64,000 nt of DNA, taken from Wuchereria bancrofti. Lineage: Eukaryota; Nematoda; Chromadorea; Rhabditida; Onchocercidae. Every line of letters begins with the position of its first letter. Within the stretch, counting starts at the first letter, position 1. The notes under the pieces were generated by a model, which made no database searches, was not told where the DNA came from, and saw only the letters and a list, made by a program, of their open reading frames with translations. A program made the translations under genes and the position numbers. This document shows positions 1 through 14,600 of the stretch, piece by piece. The DNA lies in the NCBI GenBank assembly GCA_005281725.1, contig SSBO01000003.1, positions 4,278,495-4,342,494 on the forward strand, given 5' to 3'.

Positions 1-1782
1 TTAATGCTTTCGCATGGGATTACTATTATGGAGGGATAGTATTAAAGCCACTTTGTCGGTTTTCACTTGCTAATCTTTTACAAATTTCACATTTTTGAGG
101 GGTTGAAAATACCGTTCTGTGGAGTGCGAACAGTGAATGAAAATAATTTAAGTTTTTTGATGACAGTAAACAGTTTTGTTATGTATTTAATTCCTCAACC
201 ACCTTTGTTTATGCTCCCTCAAATCGGTTTGTTTATCACAACAAAGTCATATGATCCATCATATGTTTTAGTAATTTGAGATAACTATACACTTCGTAAA
301 AATAGTTCGTCGCATATCTCGGTTTCCATTTTAAAGATATTGGCAGATTAGTCTGTTTTTAATCGTTATTGTTTAAGTGACATCTTTCTACGCTACGGTG
401 ACCATTAATGTGGATGTGTCGTAACACTTACTGTGTGTTTTCATTCTATCACGTCATCTCAGTAAGCCTGATATTATCATTTTTACCACTGTTTTATACA
501 GAAACTGGGTAAAAAGCTGTTGTAAAGAAATTGTTTGTTTAAGAAAATTAATTAGTGACCTTTAGGTGGCTCTTCTTCCCACACATCTTTCACTACTTGT
601 TCTTACTATGTGTACTTTATTATTATTATCATGTTGCAAACTGCTAACCATTCTTTTTGTTTAATACCTATCGCCGTATCGCTTATCGCATCTACCGATT
701 AATCCTTTATGCAAATAGAAGTGCCTGCCCGGCAGGGGATCCGTTTTATCCCTACACTAGCACTGCTCCTATCCATTTTCCTTCCTTTCAACATTTTTTA
801 CATGCAGCATTAATAGTGACGAAAGAATTCATTGTCATTCTGATCTTTCCTACAGTGCGAGTAAATTTGAGCTATGCTGCAGCTGGGGAGTGAAAAATGT
901 TAGCTGTTCGTTTTGAAGCTTTTTATATAAAAGTGTTGTGAACTTATTGACTGGACGTTTAAAATACAGGTTCATATAATAATTAATTAGCGCAATAAAA
1001 GTTTCAATTATTGGTTTCTAATCAAATTGATTGCAGTTTAATTCACTTTTAATCATTAAATAACTAAATTAGTTTGAATCATTTGCCAAGTGTATGTGAT
1101 GCATTCTTTCACTCTCACATTTCGTAAATCTTTTTCTTTTCCCATCAATTTAATTTTCATTATAGCGCTTAGGAGCTTGAAGGAATCAGTCCGATAATGA
1201 TATTTCGCAGGGTGCATTAGTCATTTTGCATTATATGAAATGAATTCTCTATGTTTTACTTTGTCTAAGCAACTTTTGCCATAGGGCAAGTAATACTTGA
1301 CAATTGTACTAACTCCCACGAAACGGTCGACATCATTGTTTTATATGTGAAATTTTTATGAATTGAAATGATGGTGGCGATAATTTCGCCAAATGAGTTT
1401 TGAAATAAAAGAAAGAAGCAGTAGAGGTGGCATAGCTTTCTTGAACAATTTTTAAACAGACTTCGAAAATCTTTTTCGCATACTGAATAAATGAAAAAAT
1501 ACAGAGTAAATATGTGTTTTTCTTTTTCACCCTTCCAAAGTTGAATTTTAGATATTGGTGACTTGTTACTGTCACTTATGGATAGCACCACCGCCTCTGC
1601 AATACTCTAAAATTCCAACTGTCTGTCGTACTGATTTCAGCGATGTAGATGATAAAGTAATAACAGTAGTACTTATACATAACTGACTACATCTTTCACC
1701 ACCAGTCCACACTAAATGAGGTCTTAGAAAAGTTTCATGAAGAGCGGACATCACGTTTATGTCATTATTTGACAGCATCTTG

Positions 1783-1871
1783 TACGTGTGTTTATGTATA
1801 TGCGTGTGTGTGTTACTATATGTATGCATGGATGTATGTATGTATGTGTGTGTGTGTGTGTCTGTATACAT
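1783..1871. repeat. TG / TATG microsatellite
   Basis: Irregular run of GTGT, TATG and GATG units, with an uninterrupted (TG)n tract in its second half. The repeat reads as a histidine/threonine-rich open frame on the minus strand, which is a by-product of the repeat and not a gene. Confidence 0.85.
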
Positions 1872-4132
1872 ATTAGAGTAGTTGTACTGCATTTGCCGCG
1901 ATGGCTTTTATTCCTTTAAACGTGCGCTTTGTGATCCCCGAGACCCTTTCGTTGGTTTACACTGCAGAATTGTGCATCATACCAGAACAGTTACCCTTGT
2001 AGCCGTTATTTTCATCGTTGTAGTCGTCATCCTGCCGCTTTCTAATTATCATTTTCATTATCACTATCACTTGCATACCTCTCATCTACATAGCACTCCT
2101 GTATGTCACACTCAGCACTGTCCTTATCTTTTTCATTATCTTTTCCGGTTTTATAGTCTAATCCTTCGCACTATTTATCCATTATCAATTTTTGAGAGAT
2201 AAATGGATCAGACAATGGGCAAAAATGTGAAGGGGAAAAAGAGAAAAAGGAAAAGAAAGGTGGAAGAGTTGTCATCAATGTTGCCATTCGCAAAATGCGT
2301 AGTCAACCAAATGTTCTGAGCTAGAGCTTATGCTTTTTAATTGCTATGGTCTTGACTATGAGGCGAGGACTGAGTAGTTGATGAGCCAATTCTCATTTGC
2401 ATTAATGACGTGCTTTTGTAATTAATAACACTTCCACCATCATTTTGTCATTAATTCAAAAAAGCTTTCATAGTTTTAATGTTAGCATATATTAAGGATG
2501 AATTTGTTTGTAAATTAAGGCAAATGTGTGTTTATGAACTTTTTATGTGTTGGGATGTATTGTTTCAGTAATTTCAAAATGGTACTTTTTTTTGCTTTTG
2601 GATTTCAATAGTAAGCAATGTTAACACCAGTATAACAGTTGTTTAAAAAGTTTTCGTTGTTCAGTGCTATTAATAAAGACAGGTAAGCAGTTTCCTTCAC
2701 TGTGAATCAGTCCTGTGAAGGTACTGGTAATCTATGCTTTATTTGTTGAGGATGAAAAGGGAAGAATTTTGAGAAGAGTTTTAACTTATTAACTATATCT
2801 AACTATATTTGAATTATATTCGGGGTTACTGTTAGTGAGGTACCAGAAAGTGAATTTTCTCGGGTGAAAATTGTAGAAATTATCGCAAAAATATCAAGTG
2901 CTGTTTAACTATAATGAGATATGAAATGCGCTATATTTATGACAAGGTAAGGAAGAGGGTATGGAGGAAATGAAAAAAAGAATTTAGTGTTATAATATGA
3001 TCTAATATAAAATCGAGCATACTATCCACATTGACCATCCATCTACCTAAATTCACAGAAAATTCCTCTTCAATGAGGTATGGTATGTCACAACGTAGTG
3101 AAATGTCAAACTAGTCTTAGTTCTTAAAACTCTTTCATTCATTACTAAAGAGGAATTATCGATTAGAAATAATTGGATAGACAATACTCACTTCCAATAG
3201 ATCGTCTTTTTCTCCAACGCTATCAATGTTTTCATTATTTACTGAAAGGACAACGCCACAAATGTCGGATAGAAACAGTCATTCAGAAATCAGTGCTGTT
3301 TCTGTTCAAATAAAAACTTCCCACTTGGCAATGGAAGTTGAAAAGTTTCCAATCAGAAATCCCTCGATATTTCATTTTCCTCAATTCAAGCTTCTGTATC
3401 GTATGTAATCTTCTATTAAAATTTGATTCGGAGGGTTTTTTCCCGTGATGGAGACATTTGGGCGATTATGTCTTTGGCAGTAATTTGTGTTTTAAACAAC
3501 TCTCATTTAGTTTGTTCATCAGCAGATGTATGTAATAAGTTATGCTGCATGCGAGCACATCCGCTCATTTTATTTACTACCCACTAAAAGCAATCTATCA
3601 TTCTTTCTCGAAAAGATTTTTTACCTTTTCTTCCGGAAAAGTCATCCTTCTATTAGGCTTATTTAAGTTTAGTTAATTTTATATATACATCCACTAGATG
3701 ATTAGCACAAATTTTCTACAGTTTCATTTTCATAGATTCTTAAGGGGAAATTGATAAACTGGTTATCGGTTCAAGGTCTCTATTGCGCCTAATTATGCAA
3801 CACTTCACCAATTGTTTTTCTTCCCTGTAGGAGTTTGTGTTTATTCATCATTGCATGCAAAATTGCTCTCTTTGAAGAACATATTATAAAAATTATAAAA
3901 AAAGGGAAGAAATTGCAGTGATCGTTAATGGTGTGTATCACGGCGGAAATTGATTCATTTTTCAAAAGATAAGAAATTTGAGATTATCATCTGCTCTATT
4001 GTTTCTCCTTTATCACTTTAATTCTCTCGGTAGAGTGCTCTGTTTTTCACCAGTTTAAATTTTCAGATACATTAAGTGACTTCTGGGGAATTATTTTTGG
4101 ACAGTGGTTATTTCTAGTTTCACTCATGCATT

Positions 4133-4500
4133 AATAAATGATTATTTCGAGTTGAAAATTACTTGTTTCATGTTTTATGAACTTCAGGTAATAAGTGGTG
4201 TGTGGGGGAGGAATGAATTTTGTTAGTTTGATTGTTTCTTTTGGTATTTGCTTGTTAATTTCACTTACTCATTTGTTTGTTTATTGATTATTCATTTTTA
4301 ATTGCAAACAAATGTAAGCTTGTAGAAAGCATGTAAACGAACATAAAATAATGCAACCTGATCTGCGGCTCCTTCAAGGATTCGTATTGAAGTATGTATA
4401 AATAATATAAAATATGCTTGCTGTTGAATTAACGCTTTAATCAGTAGGTCCTTGATAAATGATTATTTCGATTGAAAATTACCTGTTTATGTGCTTCATC
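4133..4500. repeat. Pair of direct repeats of about 45 bp
   Basis: The segments at about 4133-4186 and 4454-4500 share ATAAATGATTATTTCGA, then TTGAAAATTAC and TGTTT/ATG/CTTC blocks, with a few substitutions and small indels. They lie about 320 bp apart in the same orientation. This could be a short dispersed repeat or an old local duplication; the sequence does not show which. Confidence 0.6.
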
Positions 4501-4734
4501 GACAATTTCAAATAATTGCATCGTTCGGAGATAATATTTTCTATGTTAATCATCAAATTATCGACACCAGTTTCAAGTGTTATTGATTCGTTTATTCAGG
4601 ACATACTACGACGCATTGTGTTTAGAATGTTACTAGTGCTGTTGCATTGATTAATTTATGTATGTATATGATGTGGTAGGATTGCATCGTTTAACCGATC
4701 TTTACGCTTCAAGAAACAGCAGCATAACCAGGAA

Positions 4735-4759
4735 GGAATGAATGAATGAATGAATGAAA
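4735..4759. repeat. (GAAT)n microsatellite
   Basis: About six tandem copies of the tetranucleotide GAAT. Confidence 0.9.
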
Positions 4760-7497
4760 TGAACCTTTCCGTTTCATAATTTTTATATTCACTTCTTTGT
4801 AGAAGTAGTAGTTAAGATGAATGCCAACTGGGAAGGATGTAGTTGAGAAGGATGCAGCAGCATTGCTGCTATGCATGGAATCTGATCTTAAGAGATGGAT
4901 TTCTGAATCCTTTGCTTTCATTCTTCAATCTTCTTAGATGTATCTATATTATACAATGAAAGAAATAACTTCTTGACTTTGTATTTGTTTCAGAATTAAA
5001 GCTAATAATAATTAAGACACTGCTGTAAAGCTCTAGTGCTTCGTTCCATCAAAATTTTCCAATTCAAGCAAAATTGATCTAAATTTAGGATACATGTGTC
5101 TTTTCTGGTGCATTTTTTTACTTGGTTATGAGCTCATCCAGTTTTATAAAAAGTGACCATAAAATGAAGGTAAGTGGTAACATATTATTGTTAGGTAATC
5201 CTGACCTTTGTATGTAAATAAGAATATGGTCTGGTTTATATCTTATTAAAGTGGGATTAATTAATAGCTTTATATATAATTACTCTTGAAATGAATTTGA
5301 ACCGTATTTCATCAACTTCAGTAAATTAAACTGAGTTAAACTGATTTATTTTACTTGTATGATCTCAAAAAAGTACCGTAGGACTATGAACAAAAAATAA
5401 ATTGTAATTGTTTGGAATCTGGCTGGAGTGAGCGTAACTGAAATTAAGCTCGATGTCTGCATTAGCCTGATGGATGGAAGAGTAGCATAAATCACTTGCT
5501 ATCAAATATCTTCTGGAATTAGAACTGTTTGCAGGTTGTCAAGTTGTTATGTTATCATTATCCACAACTGGCTTTCGATGATTTGTAGGAGAAAAGAGGA
5601 AGGATTGAGAAGTGACGTTAGCGTGGGTGTGTGTCCCGCATACTCCGTGATATCATTCATTATTATTACGGGTAATGGGCAGGTGTTGCTCGTCTCATGC
5701 TACTTGTTTCATGGCCCATAATATAATAAAGATTGAGAAATTAATAACTGAGCTGTATCGTGTGTGACATATGAGGTAATTTTATTATATATTTAATACT
5801 GTTGTGGGTGAATTCGATGAAAATTTGTGTAACTAATGAAATTTGACATTTATGTTATTTATAATGGACATGAAAACAAGCAATCTTGAAACCGCAGTTC
5901 ATGCATCAGTGACTTTCGGAGGAGAAAATAAGTTGGAAGCAATCTTCTTGTTCTTATTCACTGTTTTATCTTTATTACCATATGCTGTTCGGACACATAA
6001 ATTTGTGGAAAAACAGTTCATTTCTGAAAGATGTGGAAGGTGAAGGAAAAAAGAGAAAGTATCAATGGAAATTTTTGAAAATTCCATTTAAAACCGTTGG
6101 AGATGGTCTTTTTTCATATTTCGTACAGTTGAAACCTATGTGAGGAATAAGACTTTGCATATTATGAGAAGAATTATTGCTTGGAGAGGCAAAATTGCGC
6201 TTGATTTTTACTTAGGCAGTTTATATCAGAAGTGTTTTAAACGCCTATTATAGCCAACATTCTTAATTTTTTGAATTTGAATGGAAGAACTGAGTAAAAA
6301 AGGCATTTTTCTTCACCGAATATTGAAAAGTTCGATATTAATACATCTTTGCCTTAATGTTGCAAGTTACCTATTATCTTTCATTTCTGTATCCCAGTTG
6401 CATTTCTGTTCCACATTTTGCTAAGAAGCTCTATCGCAGTTTTCTATTGCTGAATATTTAATGCCTTCTTTATATATAGTTTTATATAGAGGAAATAACT
6501 GTTAACATTATTGACTGATGGCGGCGAACCATTTCAAAATTTTACGCCGATAACATCATAGGATGGGTGGGTGTAAGAACAGATTTGATGTTATCATCCC
6601 CGTTAGTAGCATTAGTGTTTCGGACGGTGCTTTCTTCCCAAATGTCGTTTCGCAGCATTTCGTCGTCATATTGGTTGGTGTTAGTATTTCGCAAAGAAAT
6701 CGTGACGTTTCGAAAATGTGAGCAGCTTTCGTACAATGATTTACTTACTGCTTTTGCTCCCTTAATTTTGTACATTTCCATTGATTAGTAGATAGTTTTT
6801 AGTATTTTATCCGGTCGTGTCCTTTTCGTTCTCTTTCAAATCATTCTATTAAGTTAAGTTATTGTTTAGACTTTATTGTTTCCTAAGACTTTTATTTGTT
6901 GCTTAGTTTAATGAGTAACGACAATAATTGTTTACCCTTTTACCACACCTTTTACGCATGCAACAAATGTAGATGACTTTTGGTAAAAATTATATTGATT
7001 TGCTTTTCTGTTTCTTTTAAACTCCTCAAATTACTTATTCTAAAGGGAACATAAGGAATAAATCTAAACTGGCATCATTCACTTTTTTGGTTATGATTTA
7101 AATGTAATTTTCGGTGACGATTAGTAGTAGGTTATTAAATTCAAGCAAGTTAATGTGTCACTTTTTTCTGTGATTCATGGAACATCGACTTGTTGCAATT
7201 AGAAGATATTTGTGGTAAAAAAAGATTTGTTTGATACATAAGGAGGAGTAGCTAGCTAATTTAATATTGTGATTAAAGATATGGAATTTAAACGATATTT
7301 CATCATAAACATCATTTGATGTGTTGCTTTAGGCTGAAAGTCTAGAACTTTAAGACCCACTCTACATTCGTTTCATAAATCTCGAATGTTAAATAAGGTC
7401 GAAGAAGCAAATATGACTTTTTACTTAATGAGTTACCATTTTCCATGTAGTATCCTACTTATGAATTAAGCAGATAATTAAATTAATTGAGTAGTTT

Positions 7498-7579
7498 AGT
7501 AATAATAATAATAATGGATGATAATAAGTAATAGTAATAAATAATGAATAATATAATGAAATAACAATAATAAATAATA
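7498..7579. repeat. AAT-rich low-complexity tract
   Basis: Imperfect AAT/ATA trinucleotide repeats interrupted by G and C bases; no coding potential. Confidence 0.85.
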
Positions 7580-10500
7580 CTTTGCCAGAATAGTTAATAG
7601 TTAATGATGAAAAGAAAGAATATATTATTTGCGTTCGTTTTATTTTGGTAATTTCTCATTGTGGCTGAATAACCTTGTCATAAGTATAGTGAAAATGATT
7701 GCTTCTCAAAAGATATTTTTTTTTCGTTATAAATGACCGAGCGCTAGTGTGATTTTTACGGCGACGATGACGACGACCTAGCCGATTTTAACAATGGCAT
7801 TGGCACTCTCTGTTGGCACATACCCTTTCCTCTTCCTCCTTCTATCTCTCGCTATCTTCCTCTTTTTTAAATGCTCTACTTTGTTATTTATCAGTTTTTC
7901 AAAGGTAATTTTTGTCCTATGAATAAACAAATAGTTGCTATGTGTCATACATTTTTGCCTGAGTATCCATCATGTTGTAATTTCACTTTTCTTTCATAAA
8001 TTTGTTGGAATCTAGAGAGGTGATCTGTTTAGTAAATCTGCTCACTTGTTGTTGGTTATGATGATGATAAATGTAGTACTAGGAATGTGGGGCGATACTT
8101 TTATGATGCTAATCTCCTCTTAAAGTCGTTAGCGAAAATCTTTTAAAGTAATAATAAGTCTCTCAGAAAATGGGGTGTGGAGGAAGTGAAAGCTCAGGTA
8201 CTAAATATCGAAATATCTTGGTATTATTATTTTCTAAATTTCTGAAATGCAACAAACAAAAAATTGGAGTCTTCAAGAGTTTTTTAAGGCCACCTCTAAC
8301 TTTGTTTGTTTGGAACGAAAAAGTAGAGATATGAAACTGATCTGAGCGCAATTCTTGCCTCTTTTAAATTAGTATAGGAAATCACTTAATTGAAAGTGAC
8401 AACAAGAATAGTTAGTATTTGTCTTTTTAAATAATGCAAGATTTTGTGAGGAAAAATGAACTGTTTCATCACTTGTAAAACTGTGATTGATATTATTTCT
8501 CGTAGTCTGCTGATAACTTTGCAAATTTGGAGAGGATGAGTTTCAACGTTGAATTACCTTTTGTTTTATATTAAATTTATGTGTTGTTCCTTATTTACTT
8601 AGGTTGTTTTAGCAGACTAAAATTTCAACTACCAGTTATTGGCGGTTGAGTCCATCGGTTACGGACTAATCAGCTGGATAGCTCAGTGATAATCGAGAAA
8701 GAGAATGTAATCAAATAAACGAATAAATGAACTCGGCAAATTGGTTCACTTATAAAATGATGTGATTTGTTTACTTAATATTTCACGATTTAGGTGTATT
8801 TGCGGCAAACACTCTTTACTCTAACTGCACCATGTGAAGGGCGCTCTTTTTTGTTAAGGTATATTTGACACTAAAATCTTGTTCTTTTCTTCTTTTTTTC
8901 CTAAGTAACTTAATCAGTTCTAATTATTTCTAATAATTACGCTCAATTGTCAATTTTCTATATGTAATGCCTTCCAGTATCAAAATAATGCGTGTTTGAC
9001 GGATTTAAGTTCATTTATTTATCGGTCTTTGTGGCTTATTCAATGTTTATTCTGTATTTTGGTTCATTTATTCAGAGTTTTAATGGTTCTATTGTCAAAG
9101 TGAAATCGACGTGGGTTTTACACTTTTTTTACCAAACATACATCTTCCAAATCAATAAGATAGCGTCACGAATAGAATACTACATTGGTCTTTGATAGCT
9201 TTAGAAGCAATTTTTTTCAAGTGGTTTATTAAATAAATACACTCGCCGTGATATCGAACAAAAAATATTGAACAATAGATAATTGTCGTGATTCTGTAAC
9301 ACTTAAATACAGAATTTTCTGTCTGCTTTCTTTTCACTGCCTGCTTCCGGACTTTCTCTGAATTTTTAACTGTTATGGAAGAGATGCCTTATGCATTTCC
9401 TGACTAATTAAATAATGGGATACTTGAGGCGACGTAGATTGTTGATATCAATGAAGATGTCAGTAAAAGTTAAGAAAATGATAACTGAGTGTATTCAGAA
9501 AAATTCTAAGCGGCCTGTTCTTGAATTTTTCATTTTTTATGGCAGGATTGGAAATACTTATCCTGTGACAGGTGAGCATAATAGCTCAAATGTGGGATCA
9601 AAATTTTTGCTAATCCTTAAGCTCCATTGCATTTTTACGCCTAATTGTAATTGATTGTACTCCTATGAAACCTAATGAATTCAAAGACAACTTTAATAGC
9701 AATACTTCACTGCAGTTGACAATGACTTACTTGAAATTTGATGAGATTTGTTTCATACATGCAACAAAAATATATTGATGTGTGGGAAATCGGTGTGTAC
9801 GGTGGTGGTGAGGTATGCATTGCTACTGGTGGTGCCGGTGCGGGTAACGATCGCCCGCCCGTCTGCCTGTCTGTCTTTCGCTGATCCCATTTTTCGCATT
9901 TGCCTGTCTATCGAGTATGCATGTGGATCTTTTCGTGTCTGTTCGGTCCTTCGGCACTCTATTCCATCCGAATTTTTAGTCTCTTGTTGTGCTGTTTCGT
10001 CTTTTGTTGCTCATCCGAGTATGAATTTGACATATTATAGGTTTATTGACAATTCCGTCCGAGATTATGTTTTTTTTCTTTTTTCTTAGTTTAATTTACA
10101 TTTTAGTTAATGTCATTTGTTATTAACAAAACATTTTTAAGGGCTTTTAATTGCTTCAAAGAGTATCTCTTCGTGAATTATTAAAAGTAGTCTTATGTTC
10201 CTGCTATACTAATTGACAGTGATTATCATGTTTTATTTCTTGATTTCTTATAATTTGAGATAATTATTTGTGAAACGAAGAACTGATATTAGGAACGACA
10301 ACAGTTACCCTTACTTATGGTTTGTATCATGAGTCATAATATGGGAAGACATATGATCGAAGTGTATCTATCACTGGGAAAAGTAAACAGAAGTTTGCAT
10401 AGGACAAGTTGGTAACTGTTGATGAAGGACTTTGCAAATAAACGGAAGTTGTTTCATCACTAGTAGTTAGAAATAGGTAATAAGTGCTGTTTACCACATC

Positions 10501-11633
10501 AATACTCATTTAAAGATTCAGCCTTAAAGTTCGGCCTATTAATGTAATGTCAAACTAATGTATAAAAGAATGGATGCTCTTTTATCAATTTTCTTCACAA
10601 CGTCTGTTGCTCACATCACAGAAAAGCTATTTGGTGATCTCTTTCTATCGGTATCATTGGTCCTTGTTAGCCACAGCATTAACTTTCTGGCGCATATTGT
10701 CTCACTGGTGTCTTTGCTTCAGTTTAAGGTATATCTTAACTTGCTTTGGCTTCCTGATACCCACTACATGTTGACCTATTGTTTTCATAAGGAAAAACGG
10801 CACTTTATTTTAATGAACAGTATGTTACTATCGGTTCGAGAAGGTGATTTGAGGAATGATATAGGTTCCATGTTTGTTATTCTTGTTTTCCTCAGTTCTT
10901 CTGCAAAATTTGGAACTGTTTTTGCTATTTTGCTGGTTATCTTCTCGTAAATGTTTTCGATTACGAATGACATATACTTTTTATATACTTTCTCTTATTA
11001 TCCATACAGATTATTCTACAATAGAAGTTATGTTTCGTGCCCAAAGAGGAATCAAAACTGAATGTTATATTCGATGACACTTGAGTGAAACAAGCATATT
11101 CAATTTCTTGTTTACCTTGCTTTTTAATTTCCTAAATAATTATTTGGCAGTGAAAAAAAACTTTGTAGTGATTACAATTTAAGTTGTTTCCAACATTTCT
11201 GAAATTAGTATAATTATTAGTGTATTCAGTGATGTGTTAATTTGTCTGAAACGAAAGCTTCCTCTATCCAAAGTGGTAGGTAATTGGGAAAAGAATGTTG
11301 AGGACAGGATTTTTACATAAGCGAGTATTTGACTTATTCTATTTGTGTTATTTCAAGACAGTGCTTTCTTTTATTCGTAACAGGTGAGTTTTGTTCAACA
11401 CCTCTCTTTCATCTGTTATAGAGAGATGTTGTCATCGTTGTAAATGATTCCAGTTGTTTATTATTATTTAATTCATTTATTTCATGGCATTTTAAATGTA
11501 GAAAATTTAATTCAGTTTTGTGTCAGTTCCGTTATTGTTCACTGTGTCACGAATTACTACATTTCTCATTTGACGCGTGCAAAAGAAAGGAAATGTTAAC
11601 AACGGTTGAAAAGTTGATGTATCTTTCCTTTTC

Positions 11634-11693
11634 AGGAATAGAAATCTGTAATTATTGTAAAATAAAAAAACGGAAAGAACAAGAGAGAGGATA
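11634..11693 (+). promoter_or_regulatory. 3' splice acceptor and 5' leader of the EGL-27-type gene
   Basis: A good acceptor (TTTCCTTTTCAG, ending at 11635) lies 58 nt before the proposed ATG at 11694. It could accept a spliced leader in trans or close an intron in the 5' untranslated region. The leader between it and the ATG is A-rich. The site supports this ATG as the start, but the two mechanisms cannot be told apart from sequence. Confidence 0.5.
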
Positions 11694-14600
11694 ATGGTGG
11701 AAGAGGATGAAACGGCTGGTAAAACACCAGAGGAGTGTCGCGACCTTGGATTATGGGAAGTGGATCTGGTCTATTATAGTCTCTATGGGAATAATAAGGT
11801 TAAAATATATCATATTCCATATGAGTGAGAGTGGCTGAAAAGATGGTGGCACTGGGTGGGATGGCTTGTGGCTAGATGAATGTTTTCTTTGGACAGTTAT
11901 AAAGGCAACATCTAATTAGAGTGAGTTTACAGATTGTAGCTTTTAAGATGAGTTTGCAAGTTTTAGCTGTGCAAATACCTTTGCTGTAAGTTATGCCGTT
12001 GCTGTGGGTGACGTTGAACAAGAGGAATCTGTTTTATCCTGTAATAACTCGAATACAAATCTGTGATATATTTACATGTTTTTTTACGTCGTCAAAATCC
12101 TGAAGTAGGTTACATTCAGAATTCAGTGTATGAAAATGTTATTTTGTCCCACAACTCTACTTTTTTCTTTTTATGACAAAAAATTGAAAGGAATACCGCT
12201 ATTAAGAAGGAGAGTTAATTGAGAGGATTTGTGACATAAATCTAAGATGACCTATTAATCGTTAATTACCAGTTGACCTTTCTCCTCTTCACTGGTTTTC
12301 TCTGATGATTGATAACTTGGTCCAAAAAAGGGCTATGCTTTTCAATCTAATGAGTGTGTTTTGGATTTCGTTTCAAGAAAGGTACGATCTTCCGCACTAG
12401 TTTAGGCAGTACGAAATCAGTTTTCGTTTCGATACTTTTTTAAAATATACTTAATGAAGAATCACTAAAAAGAATGCGGGGAATGAGTTTTTTTGTAATG
12501 CGTGCGAGCTTCTGATACATTCCCAGACTTGGAATTTATTTTAATTTGCTAGAAGCAGATTTCTTTTTTTTTTAACAAAACTTTTTTAAACCATTGTTAT
12601 TGTGGATTAAAATTGTTCTTTAACCCTTAGCCATTCCAAGATCATTTTTTGTCCTGACATTGTTCCACTATAGCGAGGTCTTTGTTAAACAAAAAAGAAA
12701 ATTCTGGATGGTTATGTTACTTTGAAAAAAGATGAAGCAGTGTTCCCAACAATGCTTTTAATCTAAATGATTTCTGACATTTTATTCCCAGCTTCTTTTC
12801 AATGCATTTTTTACTACGCACAGAAATAAAAGGACTTTGAAGCACGCCAGTTCCAATTGATCTGGTATTTTTAGCTATTACAAAGTTTGTAGCGAAACAA
12901 ATCATTTGGCGGAGGTCACTACTGGTATTCCGGTTGTGTCTCGATGGAATAAACGTATTTTCAGGGGGATTCCACGAAAAATAAACGTGGAAAAGCCTAC
13001 AAAGCACGAAGTGATAGTGAATACAAATGTTTCGAAGCACATGACGGAGTGCTTTATCGACCGGGCGATCATGTTTTCATCGAAGTGTCCCAGTGTGATC
13101 CATATTATATTGGGACAATTTCAAATTTTAAAATGGTGCTTCCTTCATTTGTTCAGATGTCGATATTAAAAGTATATTATTGAAAGGAAAATTTTAATAT
13201 TCGTATTAAGTGGATTGTCCTCCTGACAATCCTAAATTTGAAGTAATTGTTAAATTTTACTGCATCCACAAAGATCTTTCTATTTTTAGTTACTTTTTGT
13301 GGCGTCTTGACGAACTAAAAAATAAAAACTAGGAAATGGCTTTTGAACTGTACAAAATAGGATATTTTTTACGACATTTTTAAATTATTTCCTAAAATAT
13401 TAGATGGTCGAGAGAGGGTGATTATTGCAGATCATGCTATTATTTCATAATTAATCAGAACTAGAGTTACTCAGCACTCACATCATGGCATTAGAATTGT
13501 CAGTGCCTTCTTTGTAACAGTTATGTTATTTCATGAAAGGTTAAAGGAAATTATGCATAGTATTACGATGATAATGATGCCAGTGACAGATTTTATTTCT
13601 ATCCATTTGCGAAGAAAAATACTCGGGCTGTTGCGGTTCCGGTGATTCAACCATAGTTATTGTATCAAAGGACAGTTGTAGTTATCAGCATTTAAATGAT
13701 CTATTAAAGTTTATAATTAATTTATGAAAATTTGAACAATAACTTATGCTGGGAGCTACAATGAAGAATGAAAATTTCAGAAAACGGTGCTTTTTGCACC
13801 TTTTTTTGATTTGTGCGCTGGCGTATTCTTTGGTTCCTTAATGAAGTAGTAGTAGCCCGTTTCGCATGAAGTGTAATGTTTGATAAGATTTAAACCAAAT
13901 ATGACTCATTTTGAGAGGGTTATCTCTATTTCATGGATCCGACGAAGAACAGAGTCTGGGTCTGTGAGTCTTCTGATTCCGCATGATTGATAGCTGGCAG
14001 CAATATGTGTAAATATACGCGTAATTGTAATTAGTCGACTTGTCTTTGCAGACAAAACGAGACCAGTTATCGGTAAAAGTGACGCGATTCTACAGACCAG
14101 AAGACGTTCCCGAGGACAGTTACTCGCTGCTACTGCAAGATCGACAGGATGACATGTCACTCAATCATACTGTGATGGCTGCTATGCAAACCCGAGAATT
14201 ATTCTCTTCCGAAATCTCATCTATCCATCCTATCTGTCATCTCAGGTTTGTTTCAGTTTCCTGAAGCAATTCCAGCTACCGGTTGTTACTCGTTCATCCC
14301 TCTAATTCTCTTGATTTAATTTATATCTAATTTCTTCCTCTTCCTGGAAATCTTTCGCTTCCTCAAAAAAAAGAAAAAGAAATTAAAGGGTTTAATGAAG
14401 AAATATCACGGATAAGCCAATAATTAAGAGCTAAATTTTTAAGACAAATGTCATGATAATAGAAATGAGCAATGAAGTAGAAAAATGCTATTAACCCATA
14501 AGGCTATTATCGATCTTCATATTACAAAGTCTTATAAATGAATGACCTTAAAGTCTTCAGTTATGTGAGACGGAAGATAATAAAGTGATTCGAATTCTAT

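Larger units (their letters stand above)
1..11633. other. Gene-free upstream region
   Basis: No exon, RNA gene or mobile element could be supported here. The stretch is AT-rich with many stops in all frames, and its open frames are short, biased and unlike any family I know. It lies directly upstream of the EGL-27/RERE-type gene on the same strand, so it may hold promoters, enhancers and untranslated leader exons; that is inference from position. Visible landmarks are the TG/TATG, GAAT and AAT microsatellites, a direct repeat near 4.1 and 4.45 kb, and a relatively GC-rich island around 9.78-10.02 kb. Confidence 0.5.

Noticed and set aside
1572..2202. Open frames of about 106 codons on both strands around the TG repeat
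   Set aside because: They are products of the microsatellite (Thr/His/Tyr repeats) and of C/T-rich sequence; no splice or domain support.
8676..8710. tRNA-like string GGATAGCTCAGTGATAA
   Set aside because: It resembles the D-arm start of a tRNA, but no anticodon stem, T-arm (GGTTCGAATCC-like) or acceptor pairing follows.
10558..10950. 130-codon ATG-initiated hydrophobic open frame
   Set aside because: No recognised domain. Its Phe, Leu and Ser richness is expected from T-rich DNA, and overlapping frames are similarly open.
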